A stretch of DNA of 64,000 bases, taken from positions 558,001 through 622,000 of the forward strand of contig JAUFSD010000006.1 of assembly GCA_033030425.1 (NCBI GenBank). Reading direction: 5' to 3'. The stretch comes from Verpa conica (lineage: Eukaryota > Ascomycota > Pezizomycetes > Pezizales > Morchellaceae). This document shows, in pieces, positions 22,195-35,005 of this stretch. The notes under the pieces were generated by a model. That model searched no databases. It saw only the letters and a list, made by a program, of their open reading frames with translations, and had not been told where the DNA came from. The number at the start of each line of letters is the position of its first letter. Position 1 is the stretch's first letter. A program made the translations under genes and the position numbers.

Positions 22195-23818
22195 CTATCT
22201 GAAGAGGGAGGCAATCCAAGGAAGTTAGAGGCCGACTAGACAGTCAGTGGTACATGGCTATGGAAGGAGTCAGTATTCGGGAAGAGTGTACGAATAGAGA
22301 AACCTCTAAGCCCTTGAGGATGGGTAGGGCGAGATTCCCTAGAACTGGGAGGTCAAAAATTCTCCAAGGCTCACAGAACAACATAGGATCATGACGAAGT
22401 CCCGCGAACAAGGTTTAGTTGTGCTTAATCGCCTTGCATTTCCCGTTAAAGACTTCCTCTGTTAGTAGCATAGCCGTCAAGAACTTCATACAGGAGGTAA
22501 GGTCCTATGACACAAAACATCCGTTTCAAGGCTTCGAGTATCTATGTCACTCATTGACAGCTTATGCCGCGGTATATAGCGGGTTGCTTCGGTCTTCAGG
22601 TAGCCTCAAGGTAGGGCGTATGAGGTCGAATACTAGCCTGTAGGATGATCCACTGGTAACCCTGGTAGTGCTCTGCATCACAGTAAAAGAGCCTCCTAGA
22701 GGCTTGTAGAAGAGTCATCCAAAGGTAACTAATAGAAGGAATCCAATAGGTCGATACTAGGCTATCTCAAAAGAACACTATGATTAAGTGAGTCGTCCCA
22801 AATAAGGGTATCGGTAGTTTAGAGTGTGTGGGCGTAGAGAAGTTCATCTGGTGTCAGTTGACAAGTTCCCCACCCTCTCCTTGCAGAAACACATCGTGGG
22901 AGCCGGTAGTGAGAACCAGGTGAATATTCTTTGCTGCATACTTTGGTTCCAGTAATTTTCCAGGGATGCCTCGCCGCGTAAAGTGCCTTGTGAAGAACTA
23001 ATGTGAGTCTGTGCTGAGCAACAAGTTGTAGGCAGTGAATGCCAAAGTATACGAACTCAGATGAGTTCTGTGGGAGCGCGCAATGGGGGGTGTTGTCATC
23101 CTGCCGGACCGCATAGACGCGATGGAATGCCATATGCTGTTGCTACTCACAGCGTGCAGCCTTTGGAAGAGCCTCAAGTAAATCATTCCCTCTCTTGGTT
23201 GGTACTAATAAGTCCACATACATTGCATTTCTGCACACATAGGTGGTCCCTTTCCCCCATAATAAACGGTAAGCATCGGCAGTAGTACCTGCTTATGGAG
23301 GTCTTCGCACTTGTAATCTATCCAGCCACCCGATTTAACGCGGCTCTGCGAGGCTATGTCAAGCGATTTTTTAGACGAGCAGAGGAGAAGGTGAGGAAAT
23401 TTCTAGCTATAGAGCGCATCCTGCGATTAAGCATTAGCGGAGGAACAAGGCAAGTCGTTCATATTTGACAGCTTGCGCGCCTCATTTCCACTTCGCAGAA
23501 CCCCTAAGCACCGCCGTGACAGTGCTACTCTTGTGCGCACAAAGCTATAGCTGGTCAGCCGAACCTAGCTTGGAGATCAACGCTGTGGAACGCTGGATAC
23601 TAATTTATGAACAAAGTAGCTGGTAATCCGGGTATCCCACAATACTACACCAGCCATTTGGTATCTCTGCTCGTGTTATCGGTAACGGGCTTAAGGGCTC
23701 AGTTGACCACAGCTTCAAATCTATAGTTTACTAACAATGGCCGTTATCGAGCGATAAGAAGGTGGCCGGTGCTTCTAAGTTAAACTATCACCATCAAGTA
23801 AGCCGCTAGGTTGACTAG

Positions 23819-23842
23819 CTCACCCCGTGAGCACGGGGTGAG
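23819..23842. repeat. Perfect 11-bp inverted repeat with 2-nt spacer
   Basis: Arms CTCACCCCGTG and CACGGGGTGAG are separated by AG, forming a strong GC-rich hairpin in otherwise featureless DNA. Confidence 0.9.
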
Positions 23843-26800
23843 TCACGGATAGGCGAATATGTACATACAGATGTCCCTATATTATTATTTGCATATCTCA
23901 AAACCGTTGTGGGGTTACGGCAGATCAGACTCTGCCATTGCGCATCTTCAACCCGGTGCTATTCATGGCAGAAGCGATAGCGGGGATGCTGCAATCCATG
24001 CTTTGTCTACCTTATTCGTAGGTGACGAAGTTCTAGAAAAGTGCCATGTGCACACGTACAGATTAGACTCTCCGGTGATGTTTAATTGGAAACAACCCAT
24101 TGGCTCGGGTCCGTTTCTATGTTCGGTATCCTTTGGCTGCCGCCTAGATCTACTGATGGCAATGCGTAATTTAGTGATAGATACCATGAGTCGTGTATCC
24201 ATTGGCGAGAATTGCGTTTCTGGACGCGTCGATCTGTATTCATGCTCTGACTCGCCAAAGGTTGACTGACTGTAGCCGACTGAGGGAACACCTATGAGCC
24301 TTGCGAGTCTTTGAAAGGTTGTGTTATTGGTGTTTTCATGGCGGAACTTACTGGTGGAACAGCGGCGGATCCCGAAAACGTTTGCGGGGGCGACCTAAAT
24401 GACATTCTCTTCACAGAAATGTTCTTTTCGCCTCGGTACAAGGCTACTGTTCGGACTTCCGTTCGGGGTAAAGCTTCGGATGCCCTCATTGCAAAGCCGA
24501 ATACTGTGCCTTGAGGAGCACAAAAGGAGAGGTTGGCCCTGGTGCGTCATTAATGACAGTATTTTAATAACTCAACTTACCTTCACGATCCCAATAATAA
24601 GTAGAGGGTCCCCACTGTCGCGTTTGTTTCTTTGAGACCAAATCTTGCAAAAGATGTTCCAAAGGCTCTCCCATCACCTTCTTATACTTGATATCTTGCC
24701 ACCAGCTCAGCTCTATTCTTTAAAAGCCTCTCTTATGTGTCTAATCTCGTGGTATCTGACTGTTAAACTGTCCCACCGACCCGGAAATTTGAAGGCCTAA
24801 TGAGAGTTCCAACTTAATGTGATGTCTCGAAATGAGTCGAGATTCCAGAAGTTCGGTAATTAAGGCTGCCGCTTTTGGCTGCTGTTGCGGCTCCGATGTG
24901 TTGCAAGGATCGTAAAGGCCGCGTTTAAGGTATAGTGACTCTTCAGACCGCGCCAGCTTAACTTCAAAAGTACAGTACAATAATTCAAGGTAGATAAAGA
25001 AGGTCCATGGTCTTTATCCCCTTCGAAGGCCCTCAAATCGCTCATTGAGCCAAGATGCGACTAAATATTGTCTTATAGTTGGTAAATAACGGCTAGATTC
25101 GAACTCGGTTGACAGCAGTTGCTCATGCTGTTATCCAGTTATAGCGCCACCTGAGAGTCCATAATAGAGCTGGAATTTTTTGCTGCATTCGTACTAATGA
25201 TACCTCGTTACATATTTTGTTTAAGATGGAGAGCTGTGGTTGCATAGGCGATTATATATGCGTCTATATAGCATTAGCCTTCTTCCACAAGCACAAACTA
25301 TAAACTATTGGGGGAACGTGGCCTTACAATCAGATGGTAAGTTAAAACTAGGCCCGGTCCCATCCTCACGTGTTCTGTGTAGCAAATCAACTATTGGTTG
25401 GGTACGAGACCAAGTTAAACATGACTTGGTAAGGGGAGTACGTATTCCTAGCTGATGGCGAAACAAGGCTACCTCTCGGGCCAAAAGGACCCAAGAATGC
25501 GACTGTTTACCTCTCAGGAGCTAACCTAGCTGAAAAGATCTCGTTGATATTCTTATATGGTTGACCTTGATTGGCCCCATGGCTATTTGAATGTATTTGT
25601 GATCAATGATGTAAGGCGCCGCAACTAGGACCGACCTGGTAGGTATTCCTGGGGGTATCTCCCGCAATAACTATAGGGATCTAATATCTTTTTTGTTGTC
25701 TTTGTAGTGGGGTAGGTGGCCAGCATTTCAATTAGTCTTCCTAGAAACACAGGCTCGGGAAACTAGCTATTATGCAGGTGCGACCAACCTCATACGCTAT
25801 CGGCCGGGATATTCCTAAGTATAAATCACATATATTGAGCATTAGGATTAATCAAAGATAAAAACAGGGGCTACTCGAGACCTTCCAGATAACCCTCACA
25901 ATTACCCTCAATGGAAAATCTTGTTCATATTATATCACTCGATCACTATCCTCGCACCACCAAATAGCTGCTTGATCAAGATATATGGGGGAACTAGTAT
26001 AAAATATCTTCGGAGGTCCCCTAGGATTAATTACGTATATAATCACCACCCTGTAAATAAATAATACGAAGGAATTTGTGTGCTATAAGACCATGAATTT
26101 GGTGCGAGACTAACCAATTTGAACACCATGCAGTAGGTATTATCTTCAATTTCCCAGCCAACCGGTATTATAATCGCCCATCCTTGAAAAAAGACCGCCT
26201 AAATGAAGTTATTGCAAAAGAATACTAGCGTTAGGTGATGCAATGAGTTGTTTTAGCGGCAAATATGGTCACAAAGCCATTATTTAGGCGATAAATTTGC
26301 CTAATTTTACTATCTTTTTCTACTCTCGTTAGCAACCTCTTTTTTTTGGTAGTCGATGTAAACAGTAAAGTTTCTGAAGAGGAAGGTGCTACAGTTGTGT
26401 CATAAAGTCATACATACTAGTTTTGTCAGTAGTTCCATTAACCTGCTGAGTTTTTGCATCATCAACACTCTAAGAAAACCCTATGATGTGTCTTTCCTTT
26501 TACTTACTTGAAAGTTATTAGTAAACCCACATCATAACTAGTTAACCTACCAGTTTACATATGACACAATATACTAACACATACTCAGGTACAAACGAGT
26601 TATATATTTGCGTAACCCTGTAGAAAAATTTTGTGTTTCCTTACTTATATGCTTTTTGGGGAAGAAATATAGAACTAGGTGGAATAAATTCAGAAAAGAG
26701 TGGCCGTCTACCCTAAAAATAGCGTATGTGTCATACTAGGGAACTTCCCATGACGCATTCCTACAGGTAACAGGGATTAAGGAGAACAGCAGTTTAACGG

Positions 26801-26872
26801 GGTCTCCCAGTAGAAAAGATAAAAGAAAACCCGCCAATCATATTTTTGATATTTTGTTTGGCTATTGTTAAC

Positions 26873-28955
26873 TCAAGCTGAACAGACTGCCGCTTTTGAC
26901 CTAGAAGCCAAAACACTTGGCTGTCCTTCTTTACCAACCTTAAACTCACAACCCAGACACTCCAAGCCCTCTAGAAGTCTCCAAATCTGAACAGACTTTG
27001 GTTTCCCCGCCAGATCCCTTTCCCGTTCTAGGGATTCGCTAGTCTTAGCCCAAGCAACCACGTTCTTCCTCTGCTTCTCAGATAGTATGTCCTTGGGATC
27101 TGCCACAAGTGCGATGATTCGTATCCAAATGGCCTCTGGGAGGTTCCCTAGGAGCTCTCTTGGTTTCTTCTCGTGATACTCTTCCAGCTCTGTGGTTTTA
27201 ACGGAAGCAGAATAACTACTTTGAGTTGGACTCGGGAGATCTGATGTGTCCTTTTGCGATGTAGGACTACCGGTTTGTGAAGTATTTGGTCCACTCCATG
27301 CACCTGGACCATCTAGGATATGTGGATAATGCTGTTGAAACTGCGCGGTATGTGGAAGACTGAGAGAGCCTACATGGAAGCTAGAAAATATTGGGCTGAG
27401 CGTGCCGAATATTTGTCGAGCTGGTGAGTGGTGATGCGAAGTGCGTGCACAAAGTGAGAAGTACTCAGTACCTATATCTTCCTTATCGAAAAATATCGTT
27501 CGGCTAATTGCTAACATTTTCAGAGCTGTTATCCAGATCTCGACCGAACTTGCCCCGGAGTCCTTTAAAATAGCACCCTGGATCTTGCTCCGAGCTCTTT
27601 CAAGCTCGGTCCCAGAAGTTATGTGAGGCGGGGTAGTGGTATACTGAGATTGTAGGCCATCCTTCTTAGGCTTTGGAGGTGTTAGGGGCCCATTAGAGCT
27701 ATCGGATACCTGCCTACTTTTAGGACTAGCAAATGCTAGCGTAGGAGACGACCCTCCACGCATACCCTCCGCTAGCTCAAGTACTTTGAGACCCATGGGT
27801 GTCAACAGTTCATTTTCTTGGTAGATAACTCCAGAACATCCTGAGATTCTATCGTAACGGTCGAAGATCTCGGCTTGAATACCAGGGCGGGTGGGAGGGA
27901 GGTAACGGAGGAGGCATTCTGGAGTCGGGTGGGTAGGAAGGATGTATGAGAGGAAGAGTGCGGCCTTATCAGACAATGCAGTTCTTGAAAGTATCAAGTA
28001 AGGAATTGATCTTAATCCCTGAATATGTGCAACGCTTGCAGAAGGTGATGTAGAGAGAGATAAAGGGCTGGATCGATCAAGAGATAAATCTGCAAGTATA
28101 ACAATATCAGCAGATGATCTTAGCGGTATCTAATGGATATATTTCATACTATAGGGCTTTCTTTTCTTTGATCCAGCTAAATGAGGACTCGGTGGGGATT
28201 CCGAAAGATCTCGATGACTAGAAACCCCCATAGGCTGAAGTTTTGAAGACAACATGATATCATTAGTGTCTAGATCTGATTCAGATTCTATATCGTATTC
28301 TTCGTCTGAGCTCTCGGCAGGAGCTGATCCTACCACCCGAGGTAGGACTACTGGTAATTCCCGTAGATAGACGTTTAAGAAAACTTCCATCCCTCTATCA
28401 CCGAGCGGATTCTCAGAGATATCTAGTCTTCGAAGAGTGTAAACCTATCTTACATTATCAGAATGCTCTACTTAATTAGTGCATATTATGAGGTTGGTAC
28501 ATCTCTGAATCCGGTTAAAAAACTTTCCCATATTTCTGCATCCCTATCCGTGCAGATTTGAATATCATTATGCCGGAGATCTAGATCCTTCAGATTTCTG
28601 CTTGCCAATTTGATAACCTTTGTAAGATAACTTAAACCAACTAAAGTAATGCTGTTCTCCGATAGGTTAAGCTCATCCAGTTTTGCGCTGCCAGACTCGA
28701 GCGTTGTTACGAGCCCTTCGCAAGCAAGCCTCAACCCTTCATCACAGAGATACTTGCCTTGTAAGTTAAGTTCGATGTGTTGGTCCTTAGGCGCTCGGGT
28801 AGGTTTTGCTGCTTGCACAATGCATTTGAGGACATCTCTTTTGACCGCAGCGCCGAGTTTCTCTCCGCTAATTTTGCGCTGAGCAAACAGTTAGGACTCA
28901 ATTGGTTAGCTGGGGCAGCAGGATCTAATACATTTGTGTAATTCAGTTTCCCCAT
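26873..28955 (-). CDS. Fungal leucine-rich-repeat protein, four exons
   Basis: Exons 28955-28932, 28878-28501, 28444-28150 and 28089-26873; introns of 53, 56 and 60 bp; 637 residues. The first coding exon is only eight codons (MGKLNYTN); the frame is open further upstream but without another ATG. LRR units are clear: HIELNLQGKYLCDEGLRLAC, LDELNLSENSITLVGLSYL, LKDLDLRHNDIQ and, across intron 2, LRRLDISENPLGDRGMEVF. An acidic Ser/Asp-rich linker follows, then a Ser/Pro-rich middle and a conserved-looking C-terminal helix bundle (LGNLPEAIWIRIIALV, ILSEKQRKNVVAWA, QIWRLLEGLECLGC) of the kind seen at the end of a group of filamentous-fungal LRR proteins. Probably a cytosolic scaffold; no enzymatic motif. 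Divergent from the gene at 30332. The first exon is the least certain part. Confidence 0.75.
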
Positions 28956-30331
28956 CTCTACACCAGGTAGATGAGGATAGGGATGAATCTTCTCGTAATG
29001 GAATCCACGTGAAAGCTCAGGCCTGTTTGACGACAAAGAGGTTTCTTTGAATAGCTCAACTTTATCACCGAGATACTTGGGCGTCCGAGGGAGACAAATA
29101 TACCTCAACAAGAGATGAAGTTGCCTGTATAAATGTTTGATGGAGATGGATGGGTGGGCGAGGAGGGGAGGGATTGGTCCTTGTGGTAGCGGCCTGCAAT
29201 GACGAAGACTGCAAAGAATGGATGGGCGGGAGATGCGACGCAAGGATTTCGTACTACTATTTAATTGGTGTGCAGCAAGGGGCCCTAAGGATCAACGAAG
29301 GCCTGAAAGACGCCGAAGAAATTAACGTCTTGTCGAAAAACAGCCATCTTTGCAGCTACATGTAGCTATAGAACTTTGTCATTGGTGTCTACATTGATGC
29401 CTAGATATAGACAGAGAGGGCTCTGCACTGTCAGTTTTATAACTAGCTAAGATCAGAATAATTAAATTCTTGATATATTTTCTTTCTTTCGCCAGACGTT
29501 TAGTAAGAGAGAATACATTTCACTTTGACGCTATTGGCTCGAATAAAGAATTTTGACATCATCCTTAGATACATGTATTTTACCCACACCTATGAGACAA
29601 AGGTTTGAACGATACATGTACTGCTGTATTAGCGCAGAGCCTCGAGCCTCCACAAAACTTCGACATATTGTTTGGAGTAAAGTGTTCAGATTGACTCGAT
29701 TATCAACCACGATAAAATATTTCCTCAGTCATACCATCCTATCTTCTAGGTATGTTTACCTCAGTCCTAACAGGTGATTCCTATCCATGAACGGATTTTA
29801 CCCATACTCGACGCCGTTGCTGCGGAGGACTATATCCTGATTTACCATGACTATGTGACTGGACTCGGGAAGAGAGAGGATATGCCCATGAGATGGAACT
29901 CTGAGAATTCTAGATCTCCTCAGGCTTGTGGGTTCCATGGTCCCGAGCTGTCAGTGTCGTTGGACAAGGGTCTATGCACGTGGGTGCAGGGTTCAGGTGA
30001 TGCGATCTATAATTTCCCCACAAAATAATAATCACCAAAGTGGAGTCGCGGGAGAACCATACTGGAAGGGGTATATAACCGAGAATGATACAGATCTGTG
30101 CCTGCTCAGAAAAGCACCCCACAATACCCCACGCGACCTCGTGCCCTCCCCTCTCTCGTCATTTCTTCTCTTTGGGCTATGACCGGTACCAGCAGCTATC
30201 TAGACATCATACGAGATAACTGCCTGTCCATCCACTCATCTACCAACCCGCCAACCCATATTATTTACAGTCCATAAGCAGGGGGATTTAATCCACCCAT
30301 TTTCATCCGTTTTTTTGGGAGCAAAGATATC
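28956..30331. other. Divergent intergenic region
   Basis: Promoter space between the LRR gene (-) and the acidic protein gene (+). Just upstream of the LRR start it is C/T-rich on the minus strand (29100-29220), as expected for a leader. A CACGTG E-box-like site is at 29976-29981. Frames at 29553 and 29774 look spurious. Confidence 0.6.
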
Positions 30332-31331
30332 ATGGCCGAGATTTTTTATCCTCCGTTCCTTCCGCCCCCCAGTTCTCCTTCACTAGCAATCATTCCCTCG
30401 GCGAACTCATCAGCAGAAAACCCCCCTCCACCAGCTTCGAGGACCCCACCTTCTCCCCGGCTCCGGCGTGAGCAACGGAAGGTCTTGCATCCTCTGAATG
30501 ATGAGTCTGATGATGGATACTCTCCACATCCTTCTATCTATGAAGCTTCTCCAGTGGCATCTGACGACGAAGGCCGCTCGGACAAAGAGTTCTCTGATTC
30601 TTATGACCCTGCAAAGCAAAAATCCGTTGAGTTTTTGGACCCAAACCAAACGGAATCTCCAGGAAGGGGCAGAAATTTCTCCCGGTTTTCTGGAATCTCG
30701 ATGATGGAGACTATAGCGGAACAGAAGAGTATCAAGAGCGTCCATGACGAGCTACTAGATGAAGGGGAATATACATTACTACAACAAGATGAAGAAACGG
30801 ATGAAGATGAAGATGAAGATGATCGTTTTCTTTACGATTACGCAAGTCCTACCCAGCCGTTACATCCAGCTATGTCAGCCTCTGTACCTAATTTTGGTGG
30901 TGAGCTTCTCATCTATATCCGCTCACTTGTATTTTATTTCACATATCTTACAATCGAGACTTATAGGATCACCATACTCCTCTTCAGCTGAGCACCCCAC
31001 ATCAGCACCTACAGCTAGTACCTTTTTCTCGCGTGGTCTAACGCCGTTACCCCGCCCCTTCCCTCACCAGCCTACCTTCCGCCCAGCCTTATCAATGAAT
31101 AGATCATATGGGACCTTGTCCTCACATCCATTTCACCGTGCCCCAGTCCTCGTTACTGGTTCTGACCCATATATAGATGGGAATCAGCATACTCCTGATT
31201 CACTAGAGAGCCCCACATACAGGAGTCGATCTGATAATCTCAGAGACCCAGGCATTTGGGGGAGGCTCTGTAGGGGTTTCTGTTTTGTTTGCTGTTGCGT
31301 TAACATCAGCGAGGATGGCCGCTTCCCATAG
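30332..31331 (+). CDS. Uncharacterised acidic, Ser/Pro-rich protein with Cys-cluster tail
   Basis: Exon 1 30332-30899, intron 30900-30966 (67 bp, GTGAGC ... TTATAG), exon 2 30967-31331; 310 residues. The N-terminal 60 residues are Pro/Ser-rich, followed by a RLRREQRKVLHPLNDESDDGY segment, short phospho-site-like acidic stretches and a run of alternating Asp/Glu (DEETDEDEDEDDR). The last ~30 residues hold GIWGRLCRGFCFVCCCVNISEDG: five cysteines in a hydrophobic context, a plausible S-acylation or short membrane-association site rather than a full helix. No catalytic motif. I do not recognise the family; it may be a membrane-attached regulatory protein specific to filamentous fungi. If the intron were retained, the product would end shortly after in a hydrophobic tail. 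Confidence 0.65.
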
Positions 31332-34300
31332 TCGAGCATAAAACATAGGGATAGATCTTTAAGCAAAAAATCCTATTCGCCCCGACATCAACAAAGCTAA
31401 AGCTTTTTCAGAGAAACTATTCTATAGAAGAGCACACCATGATTAATGATTGATGCTTTACGCAAATTTCTGGCAGACTTATACTAACTTAATTTAGTGG
31501 TCTTTTCCCTTTTCATTCATCCCTTATCTATTCCCTTTACCTGTTTCTTGGTTCATTCTTATTTTTGGGCGTCCCCACCAGTGCAGGTTTGTGTTTTTTA
31601 TGTAGTTGGAAAAACCAGTGTTCTTTGGGACTAGAAACTTTTGGGGGGGCTCGTGTCGGTTAATTACCATGTTACATTACTAGAGCACTGGGGCGTTATG
31701 GACATTATTGGATGCTAATACTGACAGCCTATGGTAATTTTTGTCTAAAAGAGCTTTCTATACCTAACAAGCCTTGGCGTTTATTTTGTTACATTCCTTT
31801 ATTATTTGTTTCTGTTGTTATTAATTGTAAGGTGGATAACGTCTTTTCAGTTGTAAAATTTCTAATTAATTAAGGTGGCTTGTAGTGTATATGTATTACA
31901 GTGGCGGAGCAGTTCGTAGGGTAATAGACCTGATTCCCCTTTGAGCCTACATGTATCTCCAAGTCATGACTTTTGTTAGGCTCTTATTAAATAAAGTTAG
32001 GTTGTAACTAGATAATCGGCTTCGATTGGCTTCAACCAACCTACAACTAGATACTCCCGAGCTATGATTGAATGGTTGTTAAACAATACTTTACTAAGCC
32101 CCCTACTCTAAGCATCGTCACATATATTTGGGCAATCGAATACAAATTAGGCAGTTATAAGCCACGTATCGTCTCTTAGAAGCGTAGCCAAGAATTTAGA
32201 ACACTATTTTCTAACCCTTTCCCAATCAAACAGAAACAAATACGAGTGATATTTTATGATTAAGAGAACAAAAAATATCACTCAGAACTATTACCCATTC
32301 TATACAGCCCTAATTAGGCACTTTTAAGCTGATAATAATTACGATTGTTATCAATGTTTTACCCCAGTCAAACTTGCATGTAGAACCCCGACTAACTGGC
32401 AGCCGCTGGCGGTTCGGAGTGCTGAGCCTAAGACCACCCCGCCAATCCAGAGCTAGATTCTGCCACAATTTGAAGCCAAAAATCGTGTGTAGAAAGAGAC
32501 TGCTTAATCGAGGTAGGTTTAGGAAGTGAATCCACCGCTAAGCACAAAGTAGTCTTATATTACGTTAGCTGTGCTTCACAGTAGGTTATACATATATATA
32601 TACGTACACATGGTATCGCTACCAACCTAGTTTTATATATAGGTTACTGGAAATATTTTGTCTAAAACTGACCCAAAGGACTATTTTAAAAGTCTGTGAG
32701 CTGGCCTGGCTAGATGAAGTGTCTGTCGGAAGCCTGTGAGCCGTGAGTTCCATCAAACCCCCAAGGTCAACCCGACTGACTGGCTGACTGACCCCCTTTT
32801 TTTTTTCTCCGAATGTTGGGGAAGTCTTAATTAAGCCCAACAAGTAGAGTAAGATCAATAGGCAATTCCTTCCTCTCCGAATCGCTTACAGTCACTAATA
32901 ACACTACTAACCTGCTGGCTAGTTAGCTAGTAAAAAAAAAACAGGGCTTATGTACAAGGGAGTATCCGTTTCATTCCTATGAGTTAGTTAGCTGTGCTAG
33001 ATAGCTAGCTAGTCAAACGACCCTGCATCCCCGAGTGATGCCCAATGAACCCTACCACGACTCCTCCGCACAAAACACCTCCAGCACGCAGTGTAAAGAT
33101 GCAATGCAAATGGAGGGAAGGAGGCGAAGGTAGAGAATGAGGGAAGGGAAGGGAGGGAGGAATGCAGGTACAGCACGTTACGCAACGCTCGTTACCATAA
33201 AAAGGGATCAAGGTGTTTTTTTTTTTTCTTCTCAAGCGATATCATATTTTATTTTATTTCCTCTCCTAGCGGGCCCATTGCATATTGTCATGATCATTTA
33301 GTTTCAGGAAAGTTTGGGAAGGTCGTTGAGATTACCAAACTTAGGTTTTTAATTTGCTAATTCTGTGTCCAGCTCTCAGGAAGAAGAAAAGAAAGAGAGA
33401 CCATTCTTTTTTTTTTCCTGGTACCGTGGGTTCGAAACTGCATTTGTATGTATAATCATGTGTACTTCTATGCAGGGGGGAACTAACTGCAGTGGTGAAT
33501 TGTTACTCTAGCGATGTTTCATGACTACATGAAATAACCTGGCAGAGTTGTCCCAAGTTATCGTTGTTGTTGCGGCGGCGGATACTTTTACTGGGCTGTA
33601 CGCACGCAATTGCTTTACACTGCTATCTTGGTGATTGATGTTTTCTATTGGAGTGGATAAATAACTTCCTGGTTCACAAGGCAATTGCTGCATGAGTTGA
33701 TAACTTCTCGTCAAACCTCCACAAAGCGGTTCATGCCCAGGCACGAAGCTTGTTCAGAACGTGGCATGCAACGCCAAGATAGGATGTATACCCCACAACC
33801 TCACCTGCAAACGGTTCGAAACGCCAACTCGTAGCCTGCTAAGTATCAAACTATGAATAGTGATATCGAAGAGCCTGTCCCACGGCTTAAGCTGGTTTAG
33901 CTTATAGATATCACCACATGTACCACTCTTCAATGCGCCAAAATAGTAACGGTAAAAAGCCATATCATTCAAATCATAACCTTATCCACCGTACCCTCCC
34001 AGTTCACCATGTAAACATCAGGAAACAATAAATTACAAGAAAAGAGAAAAGAGAAAAGAGAAAAGGGACAGTCTTGCTGCACTGTTGCTGTGGCTCACCC
34101 GTAGTATATAAATATCATTTACAACCCCTTCCTTTTTCCGCCCCCGCACCCTCCCCGCGCCATCTTCCGCACCATCAGGCCACGGACAGCGCAAAGCGTT
34201 ATCTAACGTAAATGTAGACGTATCAATCCACAAAACTGATGTGTTTATTGACGTCATCTGTTGGGTCGCGTAGCATCGAATGCCAGCCATTGCGCGGTAT

Positions 34301-35005
34301 ATCGTTCACGTGCAGGCCCAGGCGACAAACGCATTTGTCTTCGGTTAGAGTGCCTGTCTCTGCATTCTGCAAATCCCATCCATCCGTCCAGCCCGCATCG
34401 AAATTCCCCGTCCCGTCACCACTCCCAGCTACAGAACCTCAAGATTAAGTCTGCTTCACGTGCATGGATATGCAGTGGAAAGGCTACAAACAAAAGAAAA
34501 GAAAAGAGTGTAAACTATTAACATAGAAAAATGTTTTTTAAAAAATGAATGTAGGGTATCAGGAAGAAAAAAAGCAAAGAAAAAAAAATCTACCCTCTAA
34601 CGCCGCTATTACCCCATCCTATTCCATTCCAGAAGAAAAGAAAGAAAGGAAAAGGAAAAGGAAATTTGTACAAATGAAAAGAAAAAAATGAAAAAAAGAG
34701 TGCATAATAAGCCCACATCAACCTCGCAGCGTAGATCAGATACCGGTAACGAAAGGAAACGCAAACTCCCCGCAATAATAAAAAAGCAACAAAACCATAC
34801 CACCGAACCACCGCACTCCAGGGAAATCACAAGCTATGCAACAGAGAAATTGACATCCATATGTTAGTAGTGGGGGAAGTAAGAAAAGTAAACTCCCAAG
34901 AAAAACAAAGCCTGCGCCTTTTTAGTATCATTCAAAGAAATACCTCCCCCTCCTCCTCCCCGCTCCTCCACAGGCAGTGGTGTATCCACACGCCCGCCCT
35001 CCCGC
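31332..35005. other. Intergenic region, no supported gene
   Basis: AT-rich with T and A homopolymers. Contains a (GAGAAAA)n purine repeat (34037-34067), an A/G-rich block at 34560-34700 and GCTAGCTAG-type short repeats near 33000. The last few hundred bases are the 3' flank of the CM1 gene. Small frames such as 33508-33744 (-) and 34590-34830 (-) are compositionally biased and rejected. Confidence 0.55.
34037..34067. repeat. (GAGAAAA)n purine repeat
   Basis: Three to four units of a 7-bp A/G motif. Confidence 0.8.

Larger units (their letters stand above)
22010..26872. other. Gene-poor region, no supported gene
   Basis: Apart from the zinc-ribbon promoter, I find no gene. 22.4-25.5 kb appears somewhat richer in GC and has several frames of 60-136 codons on both strands (for example 23859-24269 + and 22819-23133 -) with no recognisable domain; it may be decayed mobile-element or gene sequence. 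A perfect hairpin lies at 23819-23842. A tRNA-like but unpaired segment at about 25083-25150 was rejected. The last 300 bp include the 3' flank of the LRR gene. Confidence 0.5.

Noticed and set aside
22819..23133. Minus-strand frame with LHKALYAARHPW, faintly like copia reverse transcriptase
   Set aside because: The resemblance is a few residues; no YxDD box, integrase or flanking LTR could be found.
23859..24269. 136-codon plus-strand frame
   Set aside because: No recognisable motif and overlapping frames of similar size on the other strand.
25083..25150. Minus-strand tRNA-like sequence with GAGTTCGAATCT and an anticodon-like stem CAGCA/TGCTG
   Set aside because: The loop is 8 nt, the T stem and acceptor stem do not pair and the A box is poor; at best a decayed tRNA relic.
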